Made by a program: the position numbers and the translations under genes
The notes under the pieces: model-generated
Seen by the model: the letters and a program-made list of their open reading frames with translations, nothing else
The model's database searches: none
What the model was told of the DNA's origin: nothing
Source of the DNA: Polyodon spathula
Lineage: Eukaryota > Chordata > Actinopteri > Acipenseriformes > Polyodontidae
Assembly (NCBI RefSeq): GCF_017654505.1
Contig: NC_054534.1
Location: forward strand, 27,707,689 to 27,771,688
Length of the DNA stretch: 64,000 nucleotides
Direction of reading: 5' to 3'
Part shown: positions 47,610 through 61,047 of the stretch, one piece after another
Position numbering within the stretch: the stretch's first letter is position 1
How the letters are laid out: each line of letters opens with the position of its first letter

Positions 47610-50600
47610 CATAATCCACGTTAGTATGTTCCAAGTGTAATATAAAAAAGGTAAATTGTTATGGTCTTCAGTATATCGTCACAACACATCATGTTATTAT
47701 GGCTAAAAAAATTAAACAAATGTAGTTATTTCAGTTGACTCTGCTGAAAAGTGAAAAAGACATGAAAATGTGTATTTTAGATATGTATTTTTTTCAGGAA
47801 GCCCCGGTGGGGAGATCAAACAAAGAGTTGGTTGTTTGTTGAGAGCAATCAACTAGCAAATTCGATTGAATTCAAAATAAATACTAATTCAACCCAAGCA
47901 TTAGCACATATCACCAATAGGGGTGGGTATATAGATATAGGAAATAATAAGAAGCAAGAGTTTGCACATCATTATTTTAACGTATAGCCCTCGTGTCTTT
48001 ACATGTATTTATTTAAATCATTTAGAAGGAGGTACACTTTCAAGCATCTTTTACGCTGTGGTTTTATTATACCTGAAATGAGGAACAGACAGCTTCTACA
48101 TGGTCTCAAAAGGGCATGTTGAATTTGAAGCACTTCTTATCCTTAGACTGTATTACAGAAAATGAGAAGCCTTCAGAGCATGTGCTGCAGGGCAGTGCAG
48201 AAGGTCACCCCTTTGATGTCTGATCTGGGTATTGACACCTTAGCCAACTGGGCTGAGAATGTTGGGTTTAAAGGAGAGGTTTAACATCCATTTTTCTTGT
48301 CCTTATTGGAACTAGCAAAATGATCACTGCTGCCACCCCTATTCTTGTGTTAACATTCTTTTGGTTATTTGTTTGTTTTTTATACTTTTAATTTGCTATT
48401 TGCATCGTTTTAATTACAGGACTTCTGCGTCCTGGTACCCAATCATGTGTTGTAGTTCAAACTCACTCCAATGGACTAGCAGTAATCAAACCATGTAAGC
48501 TACAACAAAGGGATGGGAATGCACAAGTATTTATACAGCATGTCTTTGCATATTATAGATAATTTATTATAGAATTATAGAATTTCTGTAAGTATAAGTA
48601 GTTGCATCATACATGAACTCTGTCATAAAGAACATTAAAAAAAAGGTAACACGCAAGTGTTAACAGCTTCTAGTAAAACGAACAAAGGGAATAACAAAAC
48701 GATTAATGCTGTACTTAGAACATAGCTGAGCCTGCAATAAAGGCAGACCACACTTAACTTAATCCTCAAATGACTGCTTTAGCTGTAAGCACCACACAGA
48801 CACAAGGATTAAACAGCATGTGTGGTGCACAAACCTTAGACACCCTGTAGTGGTAAAAAAAAAACATGATGGGATGAGACACGAGCTTCAAGAGATTCCC
48901 TCGTTTATACTATATAACTGTTATTCATGTATCAGGAAAATTGCTTCATGAATTCACAATGATCTCATACGGTATATTTTAGCTGTTGCATTTCATTTCT
49001 GCTTGTGTCTTTATGTTCCTCCTTGCAATATAATGTGTCAGCTGCTACCAGTCATCCCATAGTTATCATCAGTTTAAGCTAGGGAAGTTGGCATACTAGA
49101 GGGATCTGGTCAATTTATCTTAACAGTCTCAGATCTCATCTAAATGCAGTAACTTTTTAGAACATTAACATCTGATACAGAAAGACAAAAATCAAATAAA
49201 ACACAGCAAAACATGTGTAAAATGCCACTATCGTTACACAGTAAATCAATTTCAATAGAAACCAGAGTCTGCAGCGAATACTTGTTTATAACGACAGCAA
49301 AATGTCTGTTTTTTGACCAGGCAAATTTACAAACAAAACAGGTGCACATGTGTTATTATAGATTTATACTGTATTAGTAGCGTGGTATATTTCACTGGCC
49401 TGTGGCTGTGAGTGTTAATCATGTCTATACACAACATATAAGGGAAAGTTGACTTAATTAATTCTTTATTTATTTATATACGGTCACTTTGTGGAGTATA
49501 TTCCCATTTCCCATGTTGTTTATAAGTGTAAATATTTCTTTATTTTTTGCTACATACAGCCCTATCCTGTGTTTTTTCTTGATGTTTTGCATATACTGCA
49601 AACATCTGGGGAGTGTAGTATAGTTTAGTTTGCAGTTTAGACCAACAATGTGGATTGTACTATTGTTTTTCTTTTTTTTTTTTTTAACATGGGGCCCACT
49701 GGTCCCATGCTACTGAATGTTCTCGATGCTGACGAGTTCTCAGGGTGTCACATGTATAGCACCTGAAGGGTTAGTGACAACTTAGTTGTTAGTTTAAAAT
49801 TTAAAACTTGCCTCATGAAATTTACACTGACCAGAGATCAGAGGTCTTCGTCAGCCACTATAAAATCTAGTTTATTTATCAAATTCAAGAACTTTTGGAA
49901 TGTTGCAGAGGATTTTACAAGGAATTCTTAAAATAGTAAATTAAACATGGTAATGAAACCATATTGCGACCCTGAAAGTTTTTGCCATGTCTTCAAAACA
50001 CCAGTGGGGTTAGATAGATGCAGGGTTACACATAGTACAGAGTATTCAGGCCCAGGACTTTTGCTTTTTGGAAATGATCTCATTTGTTTTGGCAGACCCT
50101 GATCATGAACTTGAAGGTTCTATTCTATACGTCAGCTTAACAACTGTATTTTCCATTACCGCAGCCTCTTACAATTGCATTTTCTATTTATAGTTCTAGA
50201 TAATTCAAAAGAATTAGTGTGAAAATCTTTGACCTCGAGTAACAGTTTGAGGCATTCTGGTTGTTTTTAATGCATTGTATGCCTGCTAAAAGCATTCAGA
50301 ACATTACAAAAATACAAACTAGTAAAAATAACATAAAAATATAATCTTTAAATTATTAGGTCTGGTCGACATAAAATCTGAAGTTATAGATTTACATGTA
50401 TTTTTGATGTTATATTCTTTAACATACACCTATATAGAGTTGAGAAAAAACATGAGGTGGAAATTTTGCTTTACGACTAATAAAAATGATTTTGGAAAAC
50501 AATACAAAGAGTGTGGTGTTATTTCTCTCATGTGAGTGCGGAAAAGTGGGTGTTTAATTGCTAGATTAAGTGCTTGTACGATGCAATAATATAGAAGTGA

Positions 50601-52703
50601 TGTAAGTGCATTTTGATTTTGTACAGTACGCCGATATCTTGTCCAAAGGTAAAAGTAATTAACTGTGTGTGGCTGTTCTGCTACCCGTAGATTTAAATCA
50701 ACGTTTATAAGCTTTTTATTCTGTAGACTAGTCTTTGGTGACTCAGTTACAAGTTAAATCCCATAATATCATATACACTACTGCTCAGACATTAGAATCG
50801 ACTGTCTGTTATAAATGTTAAAGAAGACAAGGCCTCCTAAAGCCCAAAATGATTAAAGACAACAGTGATAAGAAACAATTGAAGCCACCTGTTTTAATGA
50901 TGGTCATGAGATGTAACCCAGAGACTGTGAAGGCATGTACAAATAGGTGTTTCTGAAACAAAAACTGGCAAAGGAGAGAACAAAAAATGACACATGGTGA
51001 AAACTGTTAAAACCTCAGCTAAATTCAATGTGTAGGTGGATACACAATCTTCTTGAGAACATGAAATAACCCAGGGGCTAAGAATGCTGTAATTCGAGAT
51101 GTGAACCTACAGTATCTATCTGGAACAGAGATTTGATGTGGGGACTCACTCAAGCATATACTAAGTTCATAGCTCCAACATTCAATCAAAAATCTGTTAA
51201 AAAAAAAAAAAAAAAAGAAAAAAAAAGAACCAAACCATGACTGGCACTTGGGCTTCTTCTATTTGTATCATTTACTTCAGTTATAGTTTGCACCATTTTA
51301 ATAGAAAAATCAACAGACAGAGAATATGATTGTAATTTTAGGAATTACTTTTTTCCTTTTTTTTTTCAAATGTCAGCTGCTGTTTTGCTATGATTGTAAT
51401 TATCTTATTCAATTTGTATGCAGCAAAATTGTTTCAAAATACATTGTGAAGATAAATGTGTGTTCCCACATTAAAAGCTTACAGCTGTAAATGAAATACA
51501 GCACATATAAGTAAGGCAATCTACAGACATGCGTGGTTAAGATTAAACACACTAAAGTGAAGTAAACACATGGTATGGGCATGGAACAGCAAAACTACTG
51601 TGCAAATATACCATGCTGAACTACCACGATAAACCTAAGGTGAGGTAAGAAAACCTTGATTATCCTGAATATATATATTTAGGGCTTCCTAAATTTAAGA
51701 CAGTCAAAGGTGTTAAACTGTTGTCTCACTTAGTTCTCTGGAGTTATACTGTGGATGCTGGTTTTTAATAAAAAAAGACAGTTACGACAGTTACATTAAG
51801 TGCTTCAATGGAATCAGTCATTGGGCTCTGCGGCAGGCTGCTGTTACTATGCTATCAATGGTTTCTTTATGGCAGGTGCGCATCCAAACTGTACCATGTT
51901 GTTGTGTGTTGGAATCCCAGTGAAAGTGAATGGCACAGAGATTCTGCTCGTCATACAATGGGGTATTTATTTAAAATCGTGAAACACTGTTTCTTCTTTT
52001 CAAAGAAAAGAAAATGGTGAAAACTTTATAATAGAGCAAATGCTTCGTGGATCAGGCCCAATCTGTCTTATTCTGGGCAAGAGCCCAGACAATCGCAACA
52101 GATGCCCACTTCACCTCATGCAAGAGCTTACTGTTCACAGCATGAGCTGTTGTCTGAAACAGAGAACTGGGATTTCAATTTTATGGAGAATTAACATGTG
52201 GTTAAACATGACCATAAAACATTCATCAAGTGGCTATTACAAAATATACACATATACCAGGGGTTTAAAGAGTGCCAAAGTGCTAGCATTCCTACAGCGG
52301 CAAGATGAAAACAAATTCAAAAAGAGTTGCTATCCTTTTTGAGGTAGGTACTGTAGTCCCCTACAGTTCATGGAATAACCAATAAGACTGTCAGTTATAT
52401 ATCTGCCTCTCTTTCCCTATGACCTTTGGCAGCAATGCACTTAACACATAAAACAACCCTATCAAACTACTTTGTACATTATTATTCTTTTCGTTCTACC
52501 ATGCAGTTGGTTGGTACTTCATTAATGCAACAAAGGGTTTTGAAGGGTTTATTTTTAATACTGTAAAGTGTTAAACACCAAAGATGAAAAGAGAATGAAA
52601 GACTAGGAATTTAATTATCAAAGTCAGCTGGTATCCAGTTTGTACTTAAGCCTAAAATGGAAAGCAGTGATAAGAGCACACGATAGTGAGACCGGTATGT
52701 CCC
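47610..52703. other. intergenic; no gene seen
   Basis: About 5 kb without a supportable exon. A-rich run at 51199-51226. No mobile element recognised, though old unrecognisable copies are likely. Confidence 0.5.
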
Positions 52704-53018
52704 TGTGGCAATGTTGCCCCGCCCCTTTGTGTATTTTTTGTTGTATGTTGCATGTTGTGTGTTAATGTTGGTGTATAGTCATTGGTACACAGGATATAAA
52801 CGGGTCTGTGGAACAAGAGTTTAAAATGTATATTTGTATTTAGGCATGAGGATTGCACAGCACTTCACGTGCAGGTAAAATGTAATAATATGCGAGCACA
52901 GGGAATTCTACTTTATCAATTCACGTGCAGTTGTACCGCGACTCCAATTGAATGATTGATTAGCAATCAAGTCTCGGTACAGCTGCATAAAAGCAGCATG
53001 TTTTCACTCACTAATCTT
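52704..53018 (+). mobile_element. LTR fragment, same family as 40113-40762
   Basis: Starts TGTGGCAATGTTGCCCCGCC and runs collinear with the first half of the solo LTR (in opposite genomic orientation). It includes GGATATAAACGGGTCTGTG, GAGGATTGCACAGCACTTCA and GCTGCATAAAAGCA. It stops after TTTTCACTCA, so the 3' half is missing. More diverged than the 40113 copy. Confidence 0.85.
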
Positions 53019-53991
53019 TTCATTTTAGCTGCACTCAGCAGTCTATAACGGTAACCGCAAAAATATGATAAAAGAAAAACAGGAATTGAAACTTGTCACT
53101 TGCTTGTTCCTGTGCTGTTGCTTCTTTTAGATTAAGCAATTTATTTTGTGCATGTCAAAACCCATAAAGGAGTTAAGAGATGTTTTAAAGATGCCAACAC
53201 TTTTCTGTGCTTGTATCTATTGTATCCAGAGCAGTCGTAGTAGTCTCTATTTGAATACGTTCACTGCTTCTACTGTGCTGTGAAACAATGCTAAGAGATT
53301 CTAAAATTGATCCAGAAATAACAATATCCCAAGAATGCATTATGAATGCAGAACCTGAATTCATATTTCCTGTTGGAAGAGCATAAGTTTATGATAAGTG
53401 TGTCTTTATCTTCATCCATCATTTGGAAGGCCAGCGCATACTGTATGTTTCTACAAAACATGTGGCAAACACAACACTCAGTTAAGTACTGTTGCAACAA
53501 GTTTGACTTTTTGTTTCCACTGTAAAGGTCCGTAGTCACAGCGGCTGGATAGAAGGTTGAGAGGAAGGTCGGGCCACCCAAAGGGCAGACTGCTACCAAT
53601 AACAACATTTCCTGTGTCACGACGAGAAACCATATAAATGGGTTAAAGATTGAGGAAATACACACTTTGCAGGCAATATAAGCCCTACTTTGTTTATGTC
53701 TAAAGACAGTAAATCATTGGCTGTTGTGACAAATGTTTTAGTACACTATGAGGTAAATCAGAGGTTTTATACCATAGGTAATTTTCTTCTTAAATTTATG
53801 AAGACAACTGAATGTCATATCCTACCAGTTCATATTGAGATGTCCCAACAGAACCACAGCCAATTTGAGCATATCCTGGACTGATAGAAAGTTTTTGCGC
53901 AACTTCTTATCCCCCCCAAGAGCCAGTGGTGAAAGGGTTGAGCAAATTGGTGAGGCAGTGTCAACAATGGATAATTACTGCTCTTTATGGG
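53019..53991. other. intergenic; unrecognised minus-strand ORF
   Basis: Contains a 124-codon minus frame (53291-53665) with hydrophobic and cysteine-containing stretches (LLVAVCPLGGPTFLSTFYPA, CCVCHMFC). I do not recognise it, and no splice partners or conserved start context were seen. Probably fortuitous, with a small chance of a decayed exon. Confidence 0.4.
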
Positions 53992-54290
53992 TGTTGCAAA
54001 GTGCCCAACCCTGTGTGTATTTTCTTTTATATGTTGTGTGTTAATGTTGGTGTTAATCATTGGTACACAGGATATAAACGGGTCTGTGTAACACGAGTGC
54101 TTAAAATGTATATATGTATTTTGTCACGAGGATTGCACAGCACTTCACGTGCAAGTAAAACGTATTAAAATGTGAGCACGGGGAATTGCACACCATTCGC
54201 TCAGCTCCACCAAACTCCACCTCTCTCTCATTGTTTATTTTCTGGTTCCTGTTTCTGGTCTGACGTCCCCCACTCCGGCTGTCTTTGACA
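53992..54290 (+). mobile_element. internally deleted solo LTR, same family
   Basis: Starts TGTTGCAAAGTGCCCAACCC and ends CCGGCTGTCTTTGACA, so both ends of the 650-bp LTR are present but about 350 bp of the middle is missing (the tRNA-like/TATA part is lost after GGGGAATTGCAC). The flanks ATGGG (53987-53991) and ATGAG (54291-54295) look like a 5-bp target duplication with one mutation. Confidence 0.8.
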
Positions 54291-54756
54291 ATGAGAAAGA
54301 AAGATTATTTATAATATGTGACATATAATTTAAAACATTAACAGCGTATTAACAGCTTTGTTGCCACTATGTAAAGACCAAGTAACTGCAAAAACAAAAG
54401 ATCAGTCTGTGGCTCTATAATATGCTGGCTATATGTACATCAGCCCACTGTCTCTCTTTCAGAACAGTAGACATCAATAATGTCTTACTGTTTTCCATCT
54501 GATAGGAAGCCAGCCACCGCCTCTGGAATCTCGGCATTCCTTGTTGCTTTGTTTTTGCAGTTGTCGTCTCGGTTTATAAATTGTTCATTTATAGCAAAGC
54601 CAGCACCTGCCCCAAACACCTCACGCTGCCAAGTTGTTGAGCTGGCAGAAGGGGCTGCTGAAGCTGCTGGGTGGTTAGGTTGCAAGCAACAACTATAGAT
54701 GGATTAGCATGTTGCTTTACTAATTTACACTGGGGTCTGGATTATTATTTTAATAT

Positions 54757-54760
<4 letters not shown>

Positions 54761-54845
<85 letters not shown>
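54761..54845. repeat. (AT)n(AC)n microsatellite
   Basis: 53 bp AT followed by 32 bp AC. Confidence 0.95.
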
Positions 54846-54849
<4 letters not shown>

Positions 54850-55523
54850 ACTTTCACAAGAATTATTACATTTTTAATATATCTAAACGGAGACGACAAC
54901 TGCAACCTTTTTACTGTTTTGTGTTGTCTACTTACATAGCAGTCTTCTAACTGTAGGTCCATGGATATATTGTTTTTATATTGCTAATACTGTATCATAA
55001 GACCTGCACATATTTAACAGAACTGTATATCACTGTAGCACTTCAATATACATACAATTCCTGAAGTATATCCTTGTACTAGACCCAGTGGCACCAGTCA
55101 TGAAAATACACAGTCCTAACATGTATGTGTGTACTTATGCCACACGAATGACTGACTGTGTCGAATTAGTGAAAGCAGTCAGAACCATGTTTGGAGTGCT
55201 GAAGTTCAGAACTTTGCAAAATAGTTTACACAACCTTTGTTAACTTTACATATTCCTGGTTGTCAATTAGTGACCCCTTTTAAAGCTGAAGTGAGAGTTA
55301 CACTCTAATCTAATTATTTCGTATCCTTTTACAACATTCTGCCATAGCCTTGACAACCTTATATGTCTAAAACCAATTTTGATTTGGTTTGGTTAGTCTT
55401 CCTTAAAAGTGTATGTTCTTGAGTTCTTTATTATGTGCATTACGTGGAATCTGGATATACGGTATGTTTAATTTAAGATGTACTTATGTAGTACTTGATG
55501 TTTATTTGTATATGCTCCATTTG

Positions 55524-55527
<4 letters not shown>

Positions 55528-55593
<66 letters not shown>
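55528..55593. repeat. (AT)n microsatellite
   Basis: AT tract with a single GAT interruption. Confidence 0.95.
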
Positions 55594-55595
<2 letters not shown>

Positions 55596-58420
55596 GTTAG
55601 CATACTGCTTTGTTTTTTTTTTATCAAATTAGTGCTTTTGGTAAATCATCCAGGGACAGATTGTATTCCATACCGGGTTCAATGCTATATGACATGTTAT
55701 TATTTCCTATTGAATTGGTTTTATAGTTTTCCCAGGAAACTATGCTCTTTGTGTAAATGTAAAGTGTTGTCTTATAAATTGTTACCATCTTTATTGTGTA
55801 TGAACAATTACACAAAAACTCAATGAAATCTAATGATAAATCTGAATAGATCAACACACATACAGGCAGAGCATTGTCCGATCCACGTGTCTACAGAATT
55901 AAATAAAGAAGGAAGCTCTCTGAAGCAGCAGGAAGCCGGGACTGGCTTAGAACAGAGAGTAGTGATAAACTGAACCCACTTTGACAGGAAATTGGGTTTA
56001 GTGGCTGCCCTGTGCTGCTGTTCTTCCCTCTGCTGTTTTGAATTCATTCGCGAAACTAAATGAAGTGACTGTTTCACTAACTGTCTTTTCTCTGTACTGC
56101 TTTATTAAGTTGTGCAGAGCACTTATGTTGTGGGCTTTAAGCAAATGTGTTAGGGTATATTTTATCTTTTTTTGAAGGAAAATTCATATTTTGGCAGCAA
56201 CTTGAAGTAAATTGCATGTTGAATTTTTTGTTAACATATTCTTTAAGCATGATACTTGTTGGAGGGTATTGTATTTTAATATTCAAATTCTGAATCTCTT
56301 CACCCCATAATAAAGCAGCAATCATTAAACCTTATAAGTCACTATTATTGGAAGTCAATTATTTTTTTAATTAAAAGGTTTTATCCAATCAGTTGGAATT
56401 TCCTGCTGTAAATTGTTACATGTAAGCTTAAGTTTTAAGGTGCATCAGATGTGTGGGCTAGTGCTCAAGACCAACCTTTTATCAATATTACTGATACAGC
56501 AACACAAGCTACTACTGTAGCAAGCAGTGACCCAGGATTCATACCAAGCAAGAGCTGAGATTTCTATTGAGTTGTGTGTTATTGTTCACAGGTTTTCTAG
56601 TTGTACTTTTATTTGTACAGTATAAGAAGCAAAGAGCAAAGTGTTGATTGAAGAAGATTAAAATGTGACAGAATAAATTAAAGGCATGAAGGACAAAATT
56701 ATCTCAGATTAACAGCACACTAATAAAGAGCTGTTTACAGCTCTTGAACTTTGAACACTGTCACAGGCAATTCAGTCACCAAAGAATACAGATCTCCTGC
56801 ATGAGTCAAACACAGGCATACTAATTCTATAAACTTCTTAATTCAAGTTTTCCTAGAGGGACACTTTATCCAAAAATTCAAGCTAACCACTGACTTATTG
56901 ATATACTAAAGCATATCTGAATTATTCTCAGGTAAACCTCTTTTTAAGGGGTAGATTCTGGAAAACCATTCTTTCATGAAAATAGTGCCCTGTTTAACTG
57001 GTATGTGGTGGAGAATCATATAAAGTACTGTACAAATTTTCAGCTTTAAACAATGACGTCCTATTCAGGATCAAGAACATTTTTTTAGCTGCTGTGGTTT
57101 CAAGTTGTCCACTCCTTGACATATAATACAAGTGAATGCCATCCGTTCAACTGGCTAAAATTAGCAAAAATAAACATCCCACCTCAAGCTACAACTGACT
57201 TTTTAACCTAGTACACTTGTGTAAATGTCAGACGACCGAAGCGAACCCACCATTTGAAACTGTTATACAATATAATTCTGAAACCGTCTGTTCTCTTGCC
57301 AATTCATTAATGAAACATGTACATGAAAGAATATGCGGTTATAGCTACCAGCAATATAATAACCATTCATAACAACTTCAAGAGTAAAATTAGGCATAAG
57401 AAAGAACATACAAATGTAATAATAAATGCAAACTGTTTGAGAAAGAAAGCCTTACCCTGCTTGCATTTACAACGAACATCCAGGTTATATTAATTGCTAT
57501 ATGTCAGTGCTATTTGGACTATTAAACCGGCTTAAATTAGAGAAAAGAACAAATATAAGGAATATTTTATTATAAAAACATTACGATCAGTTCTGGTAGA
57601 ATAACTCCCAAAATAGACACTGCTCTTTTGTACATATCTTCTAGTAGCACTCCTGGGCTGTTCTGTGATTTTCATTGCTATCAACTACTTTTTGTAATAC
57701 AAATAGTACAGTAAAGACAACAAAAGCTAACATTTCGACTGAAGAATAGGTGGGCTCCTGATGGCAAATGACTGCATCTTTGTCAAATACTGTCCTATTT
57801 GAAACCATTGCAAAGGTAATGGCATTTTTTTTCCTGGATGAAATAAAACAACTAGAATGGTATAAAATTACCAAGAAATAACTTTTCAAAAGGAGCAGTT
57901 CAGTTACTGAATAGTTTCTTACTACAGTATAGGAATGATTTTGTCCCAGTGGTTTTGATCATTAGATGAGGTTGATTTTTATATCAGTGATTCTTATCAA
58001 TGGATTGCACTGTAGCTGTATACCATTAAAATGATTGTATTCCTCTCTGGAAACTTGACGTTGCACTTGACTGTTTAAACGGTTATTTTCTATAGAAAAC
58101 AATATAGTCATTTGTTTTATAAAAGAATGCAGGTATTGTTTTGTCACATGCTTGATGTTTGAGTAAATATATCTATAGATCAGTGATTTTGCCTGTCTTT
58201 GTTACTATAAAGCAGCCCACAGAAACAACTAATAAAGTGACTTCGTCAGCCACATCAGCAGGATTAAGAGCTCAGCTGCTGTCGCTCTTGGCGGAGCAGG
58301 CAGAGTGTTCACCCAATGACCTCAGGTTTGCGTGGTCAAAGTTCCCTTCTGTAATGACTCTTGGTTATTTGTTAATTAGAGGGGCTGCTTGGGTGAAGCC
58401 TAGAGGCAAACTAGGCTTTA

Positions 58421-58674
58421 AGGGCCGTTCACGTCAGACGCGGCAGGCATGCCGACTCCTTGTGCGTCTCTCTGCAGTCGCCGCAGACCACTGTTCACAC
58501 CGAACGCGGCAGGGGAAAGTCAGTGGGCGGTCTGTTGTTACGTCACGGCTGAATGTACAAGCAACAAACAGTAAATGCCAGTGGGAAGGGAAAACTGTTT
58601 TTCTACAGAAGACACAAAGCTTAGTAAAAACAAAACAAAAAAGTAATGCAATGAGCTAAACATTTCATATATAT

Positions 58675-58732
<58 letters not shown>

Positions 58733-59466
58733 CACACACACACACCATCATAATTCCCCCACAATTATCCAAAATATCAGACAATTGTGGTGTTTAAAAT
58801 AAAATAAAAATTGAGATATTTTCTTTCTTTCATGAGTTGTGTCTGGTTTGCTGGGTATAGGGAAACAGTGTGAGTTAAAGGCATCATTATGCATTGACAT
58901 TATTGAGCATTATACACCATTAAAAAATGCAACTACTGCCATCATATCTTTTTTTGGGAGGGGAGGGGGGTTGTAAGGTGGACTGTAAACACAGTAAAGA
59001 TCAGTGGTACTGTGCATCTAACAACACAATACCTGTAACAATGAACAGCAAACAAAAAAAGATAATTGTGATCACCCTGCTGTACCAGAGAAAGAAAAAA
59101 AAGTGACAACGTCAAGAAAAGAAAAAGGTACAGCAAATATAATGGGCTGACACCAGCCGGTCTGATGAAGGCAGATTTCAGACCTACTTGATGTTGTATT
59201 ATAGAACTCTGGAAAATCAGAAATCAAAACCACGAGCTTGTCCTCCATTGTAATTGTTTTTTGTTTTTTTTTTCTTCCTCGCACAGGAGCCTCCTATTTT
59301 CCCCTGTTAGGTTGCTGGTAGAGTACGTCGCAGAGCAGCGAGGCGAAAGTTGAAAATGTTTTATCTCCTGCGCACCGCTCTGCGGTGCCACTTGAGTGCC
59401 GCTTCCTTCCGCCGCTGCGCTTGACCGCCTTCAAACTGTCACGCCGCGTCCGGTGTGAGCGGCCCT
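58421..59466. mobile_element. PIF/Harbinger-like non-autonomous element, TTA-flanked
   Basis: TTA at 58418-58420 and 59467-59469 brackets inverted ends of about 26 bp. The left reads AGGGCCGTTCACGTCAGACG and the right, inverted, AGGGCCGCTCACACCGGACG; both continue CGGC. A 3-bp TTA/TAA duplication with GGGC-type ends is known for PIF/Harbinger transposons. The left end also holds an internal copy of the TIR core, GTTCACACCGAACGCGGCAG, 66 bp further in. Both ends are CpG-rich against an AT-rich centre that contains an (AT)n(AC)n tract. No transposase or Myb-like frame lies inside, so it depends on a helper. Confidence 0.7.
58667..58745. repeat. (AT)n(AC)n microsatellite inside the Harbinger-like element
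   Basis: About 56 bp AT followed by 22 bp AC. Confidence 0.95.
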
Positions 59467-59469
59467 TTA

Positions 59470-59880
59470 GTGGAATTTGACTAGAAAAAAAGATTACCGT
59501 CATTAACTAAAAACAATAGAGCTGATAACCAGTAACAGTCGTGAAAGACTGAAACTCACATGGACCTGCATTACAGCCAAGGAAAATCTGTATTTCAAAA
59601 CAAGTAGGCTTGCAATCTTTTAGGTGCATTAATATGCACCATATGGCTTTGTTTTGTGTGCCTGTCTGATATTAAACTGGTTAAACAGCCTAGTTTGCTC
59701 TTGTACCAACATGTTCATCCAGCTGAAATGACAGAATATATGCTTAAAATTAGCTGCAAACCACCATGAAGGTTTTGACACATTTAGTATTTCATATTTT
59801 TGTCAATATTGAGTTGTATAGAAAAATTCTTATATTTCTATATCATGCCATACTGGAAATGAGTGGCATATCTAGTCTTT

Positions 59881-59929
<49 letters not shown>

Positions 59930-60639
59930 GGTATTTGCGCTTAAGTTCTACCATACTTTTTAATAATGTGGTTTAAACAGGTGAATAACAAGGATGAGAA
60001 AAGAACATTCAAAACTGCTGGTTTCAGCATTCCCAATTTATTACATTTTTTAAACTTCCTGAAATATATACATAAGCCCTGTCTGGTAACAACTTTATGA
60101 TAAAAAGAAATCGGATGTGTCCACAATACTGTATCTATGTGATCACTTAGATGTAGCAAACTGAGTTTACTAAGTGACAGCTGGAGGAAGACCAATACAA
60201 ATGGATAGAATTCTCAAACTACAAATGCAATTAAGAAGGAGCAAATGTGGAGATAACAAATGGCTTACATGCTCACTAATTAATCATATTAGTTAGTACT
60301 GTATGGTTTAATACCCTAGAGATCCATTTTAAGCCTGTGCTTGAAACCTGTACTTTCTTCTTCTAAAATGTGTGCTCCAGAAAAAAAAAAAAAAAAAAAA
60401 ACAGTATACAGAATGTTTTAGTGATAGTTTGCATTTAGGCTGCAAGTCTACTGTCCATATAACCGTTTTTTTTTTCCATAAAACCTCTCCACCATGCATA
60501 TCCACTCATTATATAGGTCTGAAATATGCAGTTTTTAAAGACACATTTGTCATATCATATATGTATTTTCATTTCAAAACACACACTCTCATCTGGTACT
60601 ACACTAGATTATACTGATTTAGACTCTTGTACAGTACTT
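59470..60639. other. intergenic; no gene seen
   Basis: (AAT)n at 59883-59929 and an A20 run at 60381-60401. No exon recognised. Confidence 0.5.
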
Positions 60640-60691
60640 CCTGGCAGGGCAATAACCAGAGTGGACATTCTACTGAGGTCAAACTTAGGTT

Positions 60692-61046
60692 TCATAGGGA
60701 ATGGGACTGTTCTGGTGATAGTTCAAGTCCAGGGAGCCAGCGGCTCGACCTGCCCCATGCAGAGGCACGGGGAGGGAGCAACTTGGCCACCTGACGGGAG
60801 GGATCTTTGCAGTATCTCCTCCACAGCTGGCCCAAAAGTATGACCAGGGGATATGGCTGCGTCAAGCAGTGCGGCATTATCCACATCAGGGACTCTGGCT
60901 TGTGTCAACCACAGCTGTTTACGAGCCACAACCAAGCTAGCTAGGCTTTGGTCAAGGGCCTACAGGGCACGTCAGCAGGTAACCGAGCCCAACCGGCAGG
61001 CAGTCCACAAATCAGCGTCACAGGAGGCGTTTTCAGGGTCAGCGCC
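60692..61046 (-). pseudogene. DIRS-like gag-type fragment
   Basis: On the minus strand the frame reads SLASLVVARKQLWLTQARVP, then DVDNAALLDAAISPG and TFGPAVEEILQRS. The LWL...ALLDA.ISP..FG.AVE pattern matches the first ORF of DIRS-type tyrosine-recombinase retrotransposons as I know it from fish genomes. It is interrupted upstream by stops (near 60965-60985). After QRS the similarity seems to continue in another frame (RQVAKLLPPRAS), so at least one frameshift is present. GC-rich composition contrasts with the surroundings. The family assignment is from pattern memory. Confidence 0.5.
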
Positions 61047-61047
61047 C

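Larger units (their letters stand above)
54291..58420. other. intergenic with (AT)n/(AC)n tracts
   Basis: Microsatellites at 54761-54845 and 55528-55593. 55860-56100 is non-repetitive and more balanced in composition, a weak candidate for a regulatory element. No exon supported. Confidence 0.5.

Noticed and set aside
58159..58659. 166-codon plus-strand ORF
   Set aside because: It runs from unique DNA across the left end of the Harbinger-like element, so it cannot be one conserved protein; no domain seen.
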